64,000 nucleotides of DNA from Cynocephalus volans (lineage: Eukaryota; Chordata; Mammalia; Dermoptera; Cynocephalidae), in NCBI RefSeq assembly GCF_027409185.1, contig NC_084467.1, positions 81,724,501 through 81,788,500 of the forward strand, given 5' to 3'. The notes under the pieces were generated by a model that made no database searches, had not been told where the DNA came from, and saw only the letters and a program-made list of their open reading frames with translations. The position numbers and the translations under genes were made by a program. Shown here piece after piece: positions 1 through 11,789 of this stretch; the stretch's first letter is position 1; the number at the start of each line of letters is the position of its first letter.

Positions 1-10
1 TATGGAAAGT

Positions 11-365
11 GCTATGGCTTGAATGTTCCCTCCAAAACTCATGTTGAAATGTAATTGCCATTGTGATGGTATTAAGAGGTGGGACTATTAAGAGGTAATT
101 AGGCCATAAGAGCTTCATGAATGGACTAATGTCCTTCTCTTGGGGATGGGTCTGTTATTGCAGAGTGGCTTGTTGTAATAGTTCAGCCCTCTCTTGTCCT
201 TCTACCTTCCACCATAGGATCATGTGGCAAAAAGGCCCTCACCAGATGAAATCCCTTGATCTTGGACTTAACAGACTCCAGAACCCTGAACCAAAAACTT
301 CTATTGTTTATAGATTATACAGTGTGTGGAATTCTGTTATAGCAACAGCAAAACAGACCAAGACA
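11..365 (+). mobile_element. MLT1-like solo LTR (MaLR)
   Basis: It begins GCTATGGCTTGAATGTTCCC and ends near ...AGACCAAGACA, with the order of motifs (ACTCATGTTGAAATG, GGTAATTAGG, TTCATGAATGGA) seen in mammalian MLT1 LTRs. It is old and degraded, with no clean target-site duplication. Confidence 0.7.
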
Positions 366-473
366 GATGGACACTTGAGCTACTGCCAGTCTTTGGCTAT
401 TACAAACAATACTTCAACAAATAACCTTGTAAATATGTCATTTTGTATAAATACAAATATATTTGGAGGATGA

Positions 474-889
474 TGTAGTAGACTGAATGTCCCCCCCAAA
501 CTCACTGAAGCTTAAATTGTGGCCCCAAGTTTTATGTATTAGAAACTTGGTCCCTACTGTGATTGTTAAGAGGGTGGGAAATTCTATTATGGTAATTGAA
601 AGGTGGGGCCTTGAAGAGGTGATTGGATTGTAGGATCTTGCTGTAGTGAATGGATTAATAATGGTGGTCGGGCGTGGTTCTGGGGGCTTTACAAAGAGAG
701 TGAATGAGGAGATTACTCTAGGCTCTCTCTGCTCCACCATTTTTGCAATATGATACTCTGCCATCACCAGCTGTGTCCCCTGGACTTTGAACTTTCCAGC
801 GTCAGAAACTGTAAGCAATAAATTTCATTTTCTTTGTAATAACCCAGATCCATGTACTTTGTTATAAGCAACAGAAATGGACTAATACA
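474..889 (+). mobile_element. MaLR-type solo LTR, subfamily copy 1
   Basis: A 416-bp LTR opening TGTAGTAGACTGAATG and closing ACTAATACA, flanked by a perfect 5-bp duplication GATGA (469-473 and 890-894), the length expected for ERVL/MaLR integration. An AATAAA lies near the 3' end (at 818). Related copies are at 3490-3914, 13611-14017 and 24421-24851. Confidence 0.85.
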
Positions 890-1090
890 GATGAATTCCA
901 GAAGTGAGATTGCTGGGTCAAAGAATAAGTGCAATTGAAATGTCCTCCAAATGCTCTCCAGGGGGGTGTGCATTTTGCACTCCTAACAGCAGTTTATTTC
1001 TATAACCTCATCAACAAAGTGTGTAGTCACACTTTTTTTTTTTTAGCAGTCTGAGAAGTGCAAGATATTTCAGTTAGTTTATATTTAAAG
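890..1090 (-). mobile_element. Old L1 fragment (left part, interrupted)
   Basis: The minus-strand reading includes a DPAIS-like piece of the L1 ORF2 C-terminus, and the + strand shows the usual 'GATTGCTGGGTCAAAG' landmark. The L1 seems to resume at about 3468-3489 and again after 3920 (ATCTTTTCATATGGTTG), so the MICALL1 retrocopy and a solo LTR were inserted into it. Confidence 0.65.
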
Positions 1091-3395
1091 CCCTCGGGTT
1101 TGTCCTCCTTCTGGAACTCTTTCTTCTTGATCATGGCTTCCAACATCTTGTCTTCCTCTTCCTCCCTCTGCCGGTCCTTGTCCAGGCAGCTGATGGTGAT
1201 GTTGTGCTGCTCAATGAAGGTCACATGCTCCTGCAGTAGAAGGTCATCAGTATCTTCTACTGGCCCCAGTTCTTGACTATCCGGTCCTTTTCTGGCTTGT
1301 TGAGAAGGCACCGGAACTTGTACTCAATGTCAGCCTGGCGCTGTTCCAGGTTCTGCTGCTTGAAGATGTAGATGAGCTCAGACTCTTGCCACATCAGTAG
1401 GTACTTCTTGTGGATGAGCTTGAACCAGTCCACCAGCATGTTGTCCTCAGGCCCTCATTCATTCCACCATGCAGCTTCTCCTCTAGCAGGACCCCACAGT
1501 GTTCCAGGGTATCCAGCTGGCATTCAGTAGTGTCCATCTCTTCATGGATGTCCTCCTCAGGGATGTACTAGTCAGCCTGGACCTTGCATCTGATGAATGG
1601 AAAGCCATGTCCTGGCGCTTCACTGGCTTGGATCCCTTTGTGGCCTTCTTTGTGGTTGGGATGCTTCAGGTGATGGCTTCTGGTTAAAAGGATTCTCCTT
1701 GCAGGAAGACTTTACCTGCAGCTATGGGCCTGAGGTTCCAGGGGAAGGTGCAGGGTTCCTGTCTCCCACCAGCACGAGGGGTTGGTGTGGCACCACTGCA
1801 GGGCTTGGCTGCCTGGGGACCTGGGCTGTACCTAGTCCTGGGGGTAAGGCCAGGGCTGGCTTGAGGTGCCTGTTCCACACCAGGCTGCACCAGCTCCCCA
1901 GAGGAGGACAAGGAGGAGTAGGCAGAGAGGCTGGCAGAGTTGCCCAGGGTGGCTGGGGTGCCAGAAGCATAGAAAGCAGGCTCTAAGAAGCTCTTGGGCA
2001 CCACTGGCACCTCCAGAAGCTCCCCACCAGCAGTCTGGCTGGAGCTCTTGGATGACAGGCTCTCCACCCTGAGGGCTGGTGGTGGCGTGGCAGAGGGTGG
2101 CTTTTCACGCCAGAGGTGGGAGGCATGGAGAGTGAGCAGGTTGGGCTGGGTGCTTGGGGTGGGGGCCAGGGCACTTCTTTGTCTTGGGGCTGCTGATGGG
2201 AGTAATGCCATACCTGGGGTGCAAGGACTTGGGTGTGGACTCTGGACAGGTCAGGGCGGGGCTGGGGGCAGGGTATGGAGCTGGGGACTCCTTCTCTTTA
2301 AAAGCATTGTAGGGCTTGGGCCCCCAGCTAGCCTCTGGGCTCTGCTGGGCAACCTCCTCCACACCTCCATTCTCTTCTTTCCTGCTGTTCTGGCTTGGAG
2401 GCCCAGGGCTGCTGCTTGCGGGGAGTGGAGTCAGATTCTTCTTTGGTTCTGCTTACACAAGCATGGTCCATGGGGGTCTTTCCTGAGGGCTGGCATCCCA
2501 GTCTAACAGCTCAGGTGTTCCTCTTGGCTTGGGGACAGGGAGTTCGTGCAGGCTTCCATTCACTAGGCTGATACTGCCACCGTGTTCTACCAGGTTCTCC
2601 TGCTGTGGGCTAAACCAGGGCCCAGGCATGGGGGGTGGCAGTGCTGTGCTCTCAGAGGCCTTCCTGGGGGTGGGCATGGGGCAGCTGGCCGGGGAGCTGG
2701 CCAGCTCCTGTGGTTTGCTGGGAACTCAGGGCTTGGTGCGAATCTGAGGCCAGGCCTCCAGGCTGGCCTTGGGTCCATCTGCCTCAGCCACAGGGTCTGC
2801 CTCCCTGGACATCCTTTGCTGCTTCTGCGAGTTGCTGCTGATACTGCTGCTTTGGCTGGTGTGTGGGCCCTGATCTGGTACCCGGCTGCCCCCCAGGGCC
2901 CATCCTGGCGCAGTGTTCCGCACACACAAAGGTCTCGTCCTTGGGCCCACTCCTGTAAGCCCCAGGGAACAGGTTACGGAAGCAGTGTCTGTGATACAGC
3001 CTGCCCCCTAGCCAGGAACCACTGTACCAGGTGCACGTGATATTGGCAAGCAGGTGGGTGCCCTGCTCCCAGAAGCTGCCCAGGGAGAGCTCTCACCCAA
3101 GCCCCATCTCCTGGTTCTGCTGTAGTAGGTGCTACTTATGGCAGGGACAAGGGTGCCAGGTCCTTTCTAGGTGGTGAGATACTGGCTTGGCCGGGACTGG
3201 CAAAGTGGTTGTAATTCTAGGACACATAGGTCATGATGCTGAGGTAGTCAAGGACACTTATAGAGACCATGTCATTGGGGTCCAGGAGAGCAGGGATTCC
3301 CAGCTCCTTCTCAGCCACTTCAAAGGCAAAACGGTCATTCTCCAAGACATTATTCTTGGAAAGTAAATCAAAATCTCACGGCCCAGTTCCCTCAT
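1091..3395 (-). pseudogene. MICALL1: Processed pseudogene of MICALL1
   Basis: MICALL1 is an endocytic-recycling scaffold with CH, LIM and C-terminal bMERB (Rab-binding) domains. Read on the minus strand, this segment is collinear with the protein from the CH domain to near the C-terminus and has no introns. The order is: CH domain at about 3395-3230 ([18 protein letters not shown]), LIM and linker region near 3200-2750, proline-rich middle ([17 protein letters not shown] near 2530, [13 protein letters not shown] near 2230, SSGELVQPG near 1900), and the bMERB helices at about 1560-1091 ([40 protein letters not shown]). Stops (for example after RP at the CH start) and several frameshifts break it. 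It starts inside the CH domain, so the first part is missing. It stops at the EPEG-Lys-rich codons with no 3' UTR or poly(A). No functional product is expected. Confidence 0.93.
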
Positions 3396-3489
3396 TGTGA
3401 GTTGGCCGTGGGCACAAGCGTCCAGCTGCCTCTGTTCCGTTGGGGGAGTCAGGAGAGGGCGGCCTCTGCAATTATCTTATGATAACATC

Positions 3490-3914
3490 TATATATTAGT
3501 CCATTTTATGTTGCTATAACAGAATACTTGGAGCTGGGTAATTTATAAAGAAAAACGAAATTTATTGCTTACAGTTTCTGAGGCTGAGAAGTCCAAAGTC
3601 CATCTGGTGGTGGTGACAGTGACCCAGGGGTCCCACATTGCAAGATAGTAGAAGCAGAGAGCAGAGAGAGCACAACAGACTCCTCTTCTTTTAAAGCCCT
3701 CAGAACCACACCCCCAATCACCATTTTTAATCCATTCACTACTGCACGGTCCTACAACCCAATCACCTCTTCAAGGCTCCAGCTTTCAATTACCATAATA
3801 GGATTTCCTACCCTCTTAACAGTCACAGTGGGGGTCAAGTTCTAATACATAAAACTTGGGGGACACAATTCAAGCCTCAGAGAGTTTTGGGGGGATGCAA
3901 TTCAATCCACTACA
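3490..3914 (-). mobile_element. MaLR-type solo LTR, subfamily copy 2
   Basis: On the minus strand it opens TGTAGTGGATTGAATTGC and closes near ACTAATATATA, the same family as the LTR at 474-889. A 5-bp duplication ACATC flanks it (3485-3489 and 3915-3919). It interrupts the old L1 next to the MICALL1 retrocopy. Confidence 0.8.
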
Positions 3915-3919
3915 ACATC

Positions 3920-4664
3920 TTTTCATATGGTTGAAGGCCATTTGAATTTTATTTTCTGTTGCCATAGTGGAAGATTAAGTTAGCTGTCTGAGCACTGGGT
4001 GGCGTTTTCAGAGAAAGGTCAGTAGGAAGGTCAGCTAAAGGCAGGGTTTAACACAGCGAAGGAAGGAATCTGCACTTTTAATTATGGCACCCAAAAATAC
4101 AAAACTCGAGAAATCTAGTCTAAGCCAATGTACTAGAAAGAGTAGAATTAAATGGCATGGAACTGGAGTAAGCCACATGTCCTAAAGGCCAGAGTGTTTT
4201 GGAGCCAGAGTGAAGAGCCAAGAGTCCACAATTTGTCAGGAGAGTCAAGGTTGGAATAAAAATATATTGGGAGCAAAAGCTAGTAGTGTGTGAGATGAGT
4301 AACATAGCAGCAGCTGACTTACAAGGAGCAAAAGTAGGTAGACATCCGTGCTGAACTACTTACTTCCTCCTCACAGAATTTTGTTCTTACTTCTATTAAA
4401 GCATTTAACTTGTATTGCAATTGTTTGTTTTTCCTTCACTTAACTATTAGGGTAGGGTCCATAAAGGCTTTTGATTTCTGTGTCTCCAGCTTCTAGCACA
4501 ATGCCTGTCATTAAGTTAACCTTTATTAGAGGAAGGAAGAAGGAAAGGAGGGAAAGATTCGTGTTTGCTTCCAATCATATTCTGTGTATTTTCATACCTC
4601 TGTGTCTCGTGCTGATCTTGAAGTTCTGCTCTAAGATGTTCTATTTCTTGCTCCTTTATTAATA
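3920..4664. other. End of old L1, then no recognisable feature
   Basis: The first 45 bases continue the old minus-strand L1. The remainder is AT-rich single-copy-looking DNA with no gene-like reading frame. Confidence 0.5.
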
Positions 4665-4679
4665 TCTATTTGCATTTTA

Positions 4680-4845
4680 TTTTATTTTATTATTATTATT
4701 TTTAGATGACCAAACCCTTTATTTGGTGTTGTCAGCACCACGCTCTCCGAAGTGAGCCAACCGGCCATCCCTATGTAGGGATCCACACCCATGGCCTTGG
4801 TACTATCAGCGCCACACTCTCCCAAGTGAGCCACGGGCTGACCCT
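4680..4845 (-). mobile_element. Dimeric tRNA-Ile-derived SINE (t-SINE)
   Basis: Two tRNA-like units in tandem read on the minus strand, with the T-rich tail at left. A perfect 15-bp target-site duplication TCTATTTGCATTTTA flanks it (4665-4679 and 4846-4860). The family resembles tRNA-Ile through GGCCGGTTAGCTCA and GGTGCTGATAACACCAAGG-like segments. Confidence 0.85.
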
Positions 4846-4860
4846 TCTATTTGCATTTTA

Positions 4861-5219
4861 AATGATTCGTTTTTAAATGACTCTCTGCAGCATACTCCAT
4901 CTCCATCTCCAAATATGTTCATTAACTGATAATTAAAGTGTTTATATTCTTCTAGTCTAAATTAATAAATACACTTGGTTGATTATCAGTGCAGTTTATT
5001 TGTATGTCTTATTTATACATCTTCGTGACCAGAGACTCAGGGTATGATTTAAGTCCTGCTCTTGTAAAAAACAAACAAAAAACAAAGAACCCATGTGTGA
5101 TATTCCTCTTAAACATGTTTTGTGAATATTTGATGTTTCACATGAGACTGGCTCTCCTGCCAAGTGAAATACTCAAATTGAGTAGTCCAGGTTCTCTCTC
5201 CTTGAAAAGTTCTAGAGAA
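4861..5219. other. No recognisable feature
   Basis: AT-rich sequence without identified repeat or gene. Confidence 0.4.
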
Positions 5220-5236
5220 ACACTAATGAAATTTTA

Positions 5237-5313
5237 TTTTTTATTTTTTTGGCAGCTGGCTGGTACAGGGATCTGAACCCTTGACCGTGGTGTTATAGCA
5301 CTATGCTCTAAGC
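5237..5313 (-). mobile_element. Monomeric t-SINE, 5'-truncated, with clear TSD
   Basis: A single tRNA-like unit (GGCAGCTGGCTGGTACAGGG on the + strand) with a T-rich tail at left. The 17-bp sequence ACACTAATGAAATTTTA is repeated exactly at 5220-5236 and 5314-5330. Confidence 0.88.
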
Positions 5314-5330
5314 ACACTAATGAAATTTTA

Positions 5331-7269
5331 GTCTCCAACTTTACTTTTTCTGGATTGCGACTCAATCTCTTTTTGATGGTATTTTAAAAATTACATTACC
5401 AGCCTTTGTTCATTTCAATAGGCTTTTACAAGTATAATTCTCTATTTTATAATTTATTTTTATTATAATTTAAATTGGATGCTTCTTGATGACTTAGCAA
5501 GAAATACATGACTCTCAACTCTAAAAGCTTATTGAGATTAAATTATAAAGCGTAATATTTCAAGAATATTTCTTGCAGACACCAATCCCATAAATGTTTC
5601 AACTCAATTTAACAGGCATCTTGTGAAAAAACAGTATAGTAAGTCAGAATTTTGCTCAAAGCTTGATTATCATGAATTGAAGCATTCATTATCTTCTGTG
5701 ATCCTAGTACCACACTTGATAATAGGGTAATTCAAAGTTGATTGATACATATTTCCTACTTCCCAGGAAGTTAAAGATCAGTGAAAGAGGTAACGTATGA
5801 AGATTCATATTATTTTATTGTGCTTTTCTGATGTTCTTAATCAGTTTAGAGATACATCTTGATAATGTTTATTCATTTCTCATTCTTCTTTATGGTGATA
5901 TTTTATAATGTCATATGTTTAAAGCTTTTTTGAAATTAATTGATCTTTTCTTGAGAATCTCCTCTGTCTTCACTTCTGGTTTCCTGGAGATATTTATCAG
6001 TAGTCTCCAAAAACAGGTATTAGAAAAGAAAATATTTACAAATATATTTAATCACACTCAGTATTTTCTACTTCCAATTTAAATAAATCATGGATATCAA
6101 ATTTCTTTCTTCCTTTTAAAAGAAGTATTTTATATGGGAATATGGACACCAAAATGTTAGCCTCTGTATATTACAAGTAATTAAACATTTTTGCTTTATA
6201 GTTTTTAATATTTTTCAGGAGATAATATCAATGCTTTATAATGAGAAAAATATGTTTTAGAGACAACTATTGGCTTGTACAAAAAAATTTTTTTTGCTTT
6301 TGTGAAAATACAGAGGAAAAATCTAATGTTATAGATTTATACATTACAATGAAAACATGTTATATGTAAACAAAGGGATCCTTTTACAGAAGTTCCTTAG
6401 AAATAAAAGGAAAATCAAAACCAAAGCAAAAGCCATGTCATATCTTAAAAGCACTTTACTCCAAGGATACGAATCTATTAATTTAAACAGTGGGACTATT
6501 GTCCATAACAGTACCAAATATTCTGCATGGATAGAAGCCTCCAGCTGTAAACTGATGGACTTTTTGTGGTCTAACAGCAGTTGAGGGTTTCTACCCTTAC
6601 AAAACCATTTCTCATGTTGCATGAGATTGTGAAAAATGTATAGAACAGATTATGTTTCACTTTCTTTATATGCTCAGCTCATTGAAAGTAGGTTAATACT
6701 GTGGGAATCCTGATTCCATTCACAACTCTGAATACGTGCTTATAGTATTTATACATCTAGAGTTTAAGTGATCACTCTTGTCACCATCTGTACATGGATA
6801 ATTTTTACCCTAAGAGCTATTAGTTCCAATGTATTGTTTTGACATTATACATTATAGTTGATTGAAACAAGTGAATACCACAGCAGTTGGCACTCTAAAA
6901 CAAAATTCAGAGCAATAATTTTCATATTATTGTGAAATACAATATACTCATTACCCACACTGAGTTTGCTATGGAGTCAAAATGCAAGCTGGGGAAAATA
7001 AGAATGAAATCTATGTAGAAATTATCATCACTCGATTGACCAAAAAAAAAAAAAAAAAAAAAAAAAATCCTCAGTGAAATCAATTGAGACTACAGAGTGC
7101 AACTTAGGAAAGTTACATAGACCTAGAGTTCCCAACATTTGTCAACTATGACAAATATTTATGACTAATATTTATGGCTTTCCTTTCCATTTCTTTTCCA
7201 CTGTTTCTTTTCAATCACAGTATAGTATAACTTGTTTAAAATTTTTTAAAGGGCTAAAGATTCAAAAAT
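5331..7269. other. Unique AT-rich intergenic DNA
   Basis: No gene or confident repeat is recognised. A poly(A) run of about 27 bases lies at 7042-7068. Confidence 0.4.
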
Positions 7270-7285
7270 GAAACTAAATTATTTA

Positions 7286-7462
7286 TTTATTTATTTATTT
7301 AATTTTTTTTAAATGACCGGTAAGGGGATCTTAACCCTTGACTTGGTGCTGTCAGCACCAGTCTCACCCAGTGAGCAAACCGGCCATCCCTATATGGGAT
7401 CCGAACCCATGGCCTTGGTGTTATTAGCACCGCACTCTCCCGAGTGAGCCACGGGCCAGCCC
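7286..7462 (-). mobile_element. Dimeric t-SINE
   Basis: It has two tRNA-Ile-like units with a (TTTA)n/T-rich tail at left. A 16-bp duplication GAAACTAAATTATTTA (7270-7285) recurs at 7463-7478 with one mismatch. Confidence 0.87.
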
Positions 7463-7478
7463 GAAACTAAATAATTTA

Positions 7479-8114
7479 AAAGCGAGCTCTTCCTAGGAGA
7501 GTAAGTGCAACCTAAAAAATATGAAAATACAAGAAATCCTTGTAGATCACAACTTTTTAGAAATGTTAATAGTAGTTAAGACATAATAGGTATCAAACTA
7601 TCAAATTCCGGCTACAAAGGATTATTTGAAAACTCATTCTAAAATTATTAAATAGCCTGTCCATAAGCATAGCACTTCCCACTAACTCAAAAAAAAAAAA
7701 AAAAAAAAGCAGACGGAAAGCACATGGATTTTACAAAAGGATTGTTTTTAAACATAATTGATGTTATTTATTTACAAGTTTTTAAGTATTTCTAAGTATC
7801 ACTATAATTAAAGTTTTGTTTTCAATAGTGTAATCAAAAGCTGTTTAAAGTTGGAGAAAGAAAAGATCTTGATGATCTGCTATATTGATTAATTTCTAAC
7901 CTTAGTTGTATACTGACCTGATTCTAGTATTATCTAAAACTATTAGGTCAATATTACTGAAATTATCTAATTATGAATGGCTCTAATAACCCTTGAATAT
8001 GACTGCAGTTTATCAAGGAGTTTTGACTTTCCTTACAAAAAACAAAAAAGAACCCCCCCCCAAAACAGTGGACATGTTCAATTGTCAAGGAACCCAAAAG
8101 GAAGGGAAAAGTAA
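7479..8114. other. No recognisable feature
   Basis: AT-rich sequence with an A-run at 7690-7708 and a C-run at 8054-8061. No gene seen. Confidence 0.4.
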
Positions 8115-8310
8115 CTTATGTTTCTTTCTTTTTTTTATTGAAACATAATTTATTATACTGATGTGTGGGGTACAGAGTTGAATATCAATACCTGTGTGCA
8201 ATATGTGATGCTGAAATCAGGATAATTAGTGTATTCAACATTACACAATGTAATCATTTTTTGTGGCCCTTTACCAATTTCTTGCTAAACACTCTTTCCT
8301 CTCCCCTTTT
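8115..8310 (-). mobile_element. L1 3' UTR fragment
   Basis: TTTATTGAAACATAATTTATTATAC, 'TGTGGGGTACAGAGTTG' and 'CTGAAATCAGGATAATTAG' follow the order of a mammalian L1 (L1MA-like) 3' end on the minus strand, starting from its T-rich tail. Confidence 0.65.
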
Positions 8311-8455
8311 TAATTTACATTTCTTGAATGCCATTATATATCAGACATTATGCTACGCATTTTACATGAATTTCTTACTTAATGTTTCCAACAATCTTTG
8401 AGTAGTGTATTACTATCCTATTTTGCAGATAAAGAAAATGAGATTTTAAGGGGGA
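8311..8455 (+). mobile_element. MIR element
   Basis: The order '...TCAGACATTATGCTACGC', 'ACAATCTTTGAGTAGT', 'TATTTTGCAGATAAAGAAA' follows the MIR core. Old and diverged. Confidence 0.65.
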
Positions 8456-8460
8456 AAAAT

Positions 8461-9138
8461 GACATGTAGATGGTGCTTAGCTCTTCCTTGTGATGAAAAC
8501 CCAAATCCCTGAGAATAAATTAGAGGCAGCTCTTATAAGACAGTGAGGTTGAGCAAAAACATGTCAGATGAGTTCAGCATGAACAAATGCAAGGTAGCAT
8601 TTACTTAAAATATATCTAGAGGATAATGGTAAGTCAATATTAACCATTTCTTTAAGATAGAAATCCTGAAACCGTTACAGTCAACATACCAGTAAAAGAT
8701 TGAGTATCGCCAAAAATTAAATGGAATACTAAATTGAAATACTGTCCTACCCTTGAACAAACTATGATACATCCACATCTAAAATATTCTGCCCCGTTCT
8801 GCTTGCTTCATCTCTAGAAATAAATAATGGAACTGAGAAAGGCCCAGATGAAATTGACTGAGTTGTTTAAGGGAAAGTGGCACTTGAAGTTTTTTAGGCT
8901 AAAAATGTAGACTCTTCCATCCTCAGATTACCTTTTTTGCGACATGCTAGTCTAGACCTTGGAGAATGCTGGCAAGAAAGGTGAACATGCCTACTCAGAC
9001 TCTTATCTAATCATTCATATAACAAACATTAAATACTGTACAGATACTAGAAATCAAAGATGACAAAGGTATCTTTCAGACATCTCCTGTCTAGACATTC
9101 CTGTTGTTTTATTCTAAGTAAATATACATATGAGATGT
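8461..9138. other. No recognisable feature
   Basis: Intergenic AT-rich sequence; nothing assigned. Confidence 0.4.
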
Positions 9139-9140
9139 AG

Positions 9141-9243
9141 GGGGCTGGCCGGTTAGTGCAGTTGGTTAGAGTGCAGCCTTGTAATGCCAAGGTCAAGGGT
9201 TCAGATCCCCATACCCACCAGCCACCAACAAGAAACAAAAAAT
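9141..9243 (+). mobile_element. Monomeric t-SINE
   Basis: GGGGCTGGCCGGTTAGTGCA, then AAGGTCAAGGGTTCAGATCC (B-box region) and a CCACCAACAAGAAACAAAAA tail. It closely follows the tRNA-Ile body. Confidence 0.88.
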
Positions 9244-9789
9244 AACCTGGGATATAACCACAACCTGTGCCAGGCTCTATCTGTCCCCTTGGGCTTGGAG
9301 AAGCAGTTCCTCACTGATGCATTGGTTTCTTCAACCCCCATCCTGCACCAACCCTTGTTCTAGGTCATCCTCCTGTGCCTTAGAGGAAGGCTGGTTACGA
9401 AAATTTTATCATCCCTATTCCTCACCCCAGCTGGCCTAGGCTTTACTGGAAAAATATCTGATCTGTCAAGAACACTGGCACCAAAGTCCCTACATCAACT
9501 CTAAAACCTTCCAAAAATGAAAGTGGCAAAACATATCACTGTCCCTAGCCCTCACTTTTTATGTTAAGTATTTTAATCAGGCTTTAGTGAAGACAAGATA
9601 GCACATATAGCACAATTTCCAGATTATTTATTTGATAAAATATGGTCAATTTAATGAATATTAACTCAATTAATGTTAATAAGCACCTAACAGGAAATAT
9701 ATAAATTTTTGATAAAAGACATCAATCTAGTAACTACCATGGGAATGGAGATCAGAGCCAGCCTAATAGCAGTGGATGATCAGATACAT
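9244..9789. other. No recognisable feature
   Basis: No gene or confident repeat. Confidence 0.4.
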
Positions 9790-10040
9790 GATTTACAAAT
9801 ATTTTCTCCCATTCTGTGGATTGTACTTTCACTTTCTTCATAATACCCTTTGAAGTAAAAATTTTTCATTTTGATACAGTCCAATTTATTTTTTCTTTGG
9901 TTGCTTGTCTTTTGGTGTCATATTTACGAAATCATTGTCTAGTCCAAGGTCACAGCTATATATTCTCCTAAAAGTTTTATAGTTTTAGTTCTTACATTTA
10001 AGACTTTGATTAATGTTGAGCTATCTTTTGAATATAATAT
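9790..10040 (-). mobile_element. Old L1 ORF2 fragment
   Basis: 'AAATATTTTCTCCCATTCTG', 'TTTTCTTTGGTTGCTTGTC' and 'AAGTTTTATAGTTTTAG' are landmarks of the L1 ORF2 3' region in antisense. Confidence 0.75.
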
Positions 10041-10242
10041 ACAAGTAACCATTCAACATAGACGACAACCTATACAGCACCAACACTTGACCAAATCCCA
10101 CAGCAATCCAGTGAGGTCCTCTGAAGGCTCAAAGTAAAGAGGGAGGTTCTCTGTGTAAACCCATAGCTGTGTGTACTGATAAGAAGAGTCAGCACACAGC
10201 ACTGCAGTACTTGGCTGGTTGCCACAGTCCATTCGATATCCT

Positions 10243-10418
10243 TTTTTTTTTTTTTTTTTTTAAAAGATGACCGGTAAGGGGATCTTAACCCTTGACTTGG
10301 TGTTGTCAGCACCACGCTCTCCCAAGTGAGCTAACCGGCCATCCCTATATAGGGATCCGAACCTGTGACCTTGGTGTTATCAGCACTGCACTCTCCCCAG
10401 TGAGCCACGAGCCGGCCC
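10243..10418 (-). mobile_element. Dimeric t-SINE
   Basis: Poly(T) tail at left, two tRNA-like units, and a perfect 11-bp duplication TTCGATATCCT at 10232-10242 and 10419-10429. Confidence 0.9.
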
Positions 10419-10429
10419 TTCGATATCCT

Positions 10430-11214
10430 GAATGCAGACTGCAGATATGTGTGGTGGTCCCAAAGGCATCATAATACCTTCCTGTACATGAGTACCTACA
10501 TCACCTGCCTGGGTCAAAGACAGGTCTTTTAGGCTCAGGAGATGACAGTGCCCACTCCCCAATATTTGCAGAAGCAGGTGGATGACAAGCCTGTCTCTAG
10601 GGCTCTAGATACATAAATCACTGCAGGTAAAATGAGAAGAAATGGAGAAACCTTTTAAAGAGATTAGATTAGATTTCAGGTTAAACAGATCAGTACTATT
10701 AGAGGTAACCTTTAGAACATTTTCAAAGCAGAAGAGCTGGAGAAGAGAAGCATTTTAACGCCTAAATGGATGTGGGCTCAGGAAGAAGTATTCTTTATAA
10801 AGTGTCCATACCTCAGCAGAAGAAACTACTGATTCTATGGTTAGGTGGTTGCGTATAAGAGAACTTTAGGCTGAAATAAAGGGTGAAATTTAAAACCAAC
10901 TGAATAGCTTAAAGATCTAGGGCACAGGTGTGAATCAGTGGAAGGAATAAAAGTTAAAGAAATAGAGTATAAAGTTTAATGAATTCAATTAGTTTAAGCT
11001 AGTTGAAGTTAAGATGTTCTGCAACTGTACTTGGCCTACTTTTATAATATTTGTACCCTCAGATTTCCTTTCAGGAAAGCAGAGTAGTTTTACTGCTTAA
11101 TTAACTAACCAAACACACTGTGCTGACAACTGGTAACTGAAAGAGTTTAAGCCTTAAGTAAAATACAGGAAATTTTCCATTATTACTTTAGTGAAAAACA
11201 GAAACTTATTAGCA
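10430..11214. other. No recognisable feature
   Basis: No gene or confident repeat identified. Confidence 0.4.
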
Positions 11215-11560
11215 ACAACATTCATTTATTTTTTTGACAAATATTTATCAATCTTCTATGTGACAGGGCATTATTCTAGTCACTAGGGATCTCACAACAA
11301 ACAAAACGAAGTCTTGACTCTCATGGAGCTTATATTCTAGTGACAAAGACAGATAATAAAAAATGGGGCAGCCAGTTGGCTCAGTTGGCTAGCTTGCAGT
11401 GTTATAACCCCAAGCTCAAGGGTTCAGATCCTGGTGCCAGCCAGCCAGCCAGCCACCAAAAAAAAAAGCAAACCCAGACAGATGATAAAATATATATATT
11501 TAAGTGGTGGTAAGTGCTATGGACAGAGTGCCTGAGAGGTTCTGTTAAATAGAGGGCACT
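11215..11560 (+). mobile_element. Old L2/MIR-type repeat, split by a t-SINE
   Basis: 'GGGCATTATTCTAGTCACTAGG', 'CTCATGGAGCTTATATTCTAG' and 'AGTGCTATGGACAGAGTG' are hallmarks of a widespread ancient mammalian repeat. A t-SINE (11364-11476) separates the two halves. Confidence 0.55.
11361..11476 (+). mobile_element. Monomeric t-SINE
   Basis: A tRNA-like unit GGGGCAGCCAGTTGGCTCAG through GGTTCAGATCC, a CAGC repeat and an A tail. GACAGATAATAAA (11348-11360) recurs as GACAGATGATAAA at 11477-11489. Confidence 0.85.
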
Positions 11561-11649
11561 CAGAGAAGGTGACAGTTGCTCTGGTTCAATTTATATTGTT
11601 CAATAAAATTATTAGTCATCAAGTGCTTCTTTGACGCCTACCAGAATAA

Positions 11650-11785
11650 TAATAGCAATATTTGAGTTCTTCTAGTTCCAGGCATTATTTAACTTATCCT
11701 TACAACAAATCTGAGATAGGCATTACTATAATTATTGTTATTTCTGATTTACGGTAGATGAAACTGAGTCTTAGAGAGGCTGACT
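11650..11785 (+). mobile_element. MIR element
   Basis: 'TTCCAGGCATTATTTAACTT', 'ACAACAAATCTGAGATAGGC' and 'GATGAAACTGAGTCTTAGAG' match the MIR core in order. Confidence 0.75.
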
Positions 11786-11789
11786 CCTT

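Noticed and set aside
1597-3040. Several overlapping open frames of 60-175 codons
   Set aside because: They lie over the GC-rich MICALL1 retrocopy on either strand. Only the minus-strand collinear homology is meaningful.
9141-9225. tRNA-Ile-like sequence
   Set aside because: It has a tRNA-like head and B box but an A-rich tail, poor cloverleaf pairing and many relatives in the window; it is a SINE, not a tRNA gene.
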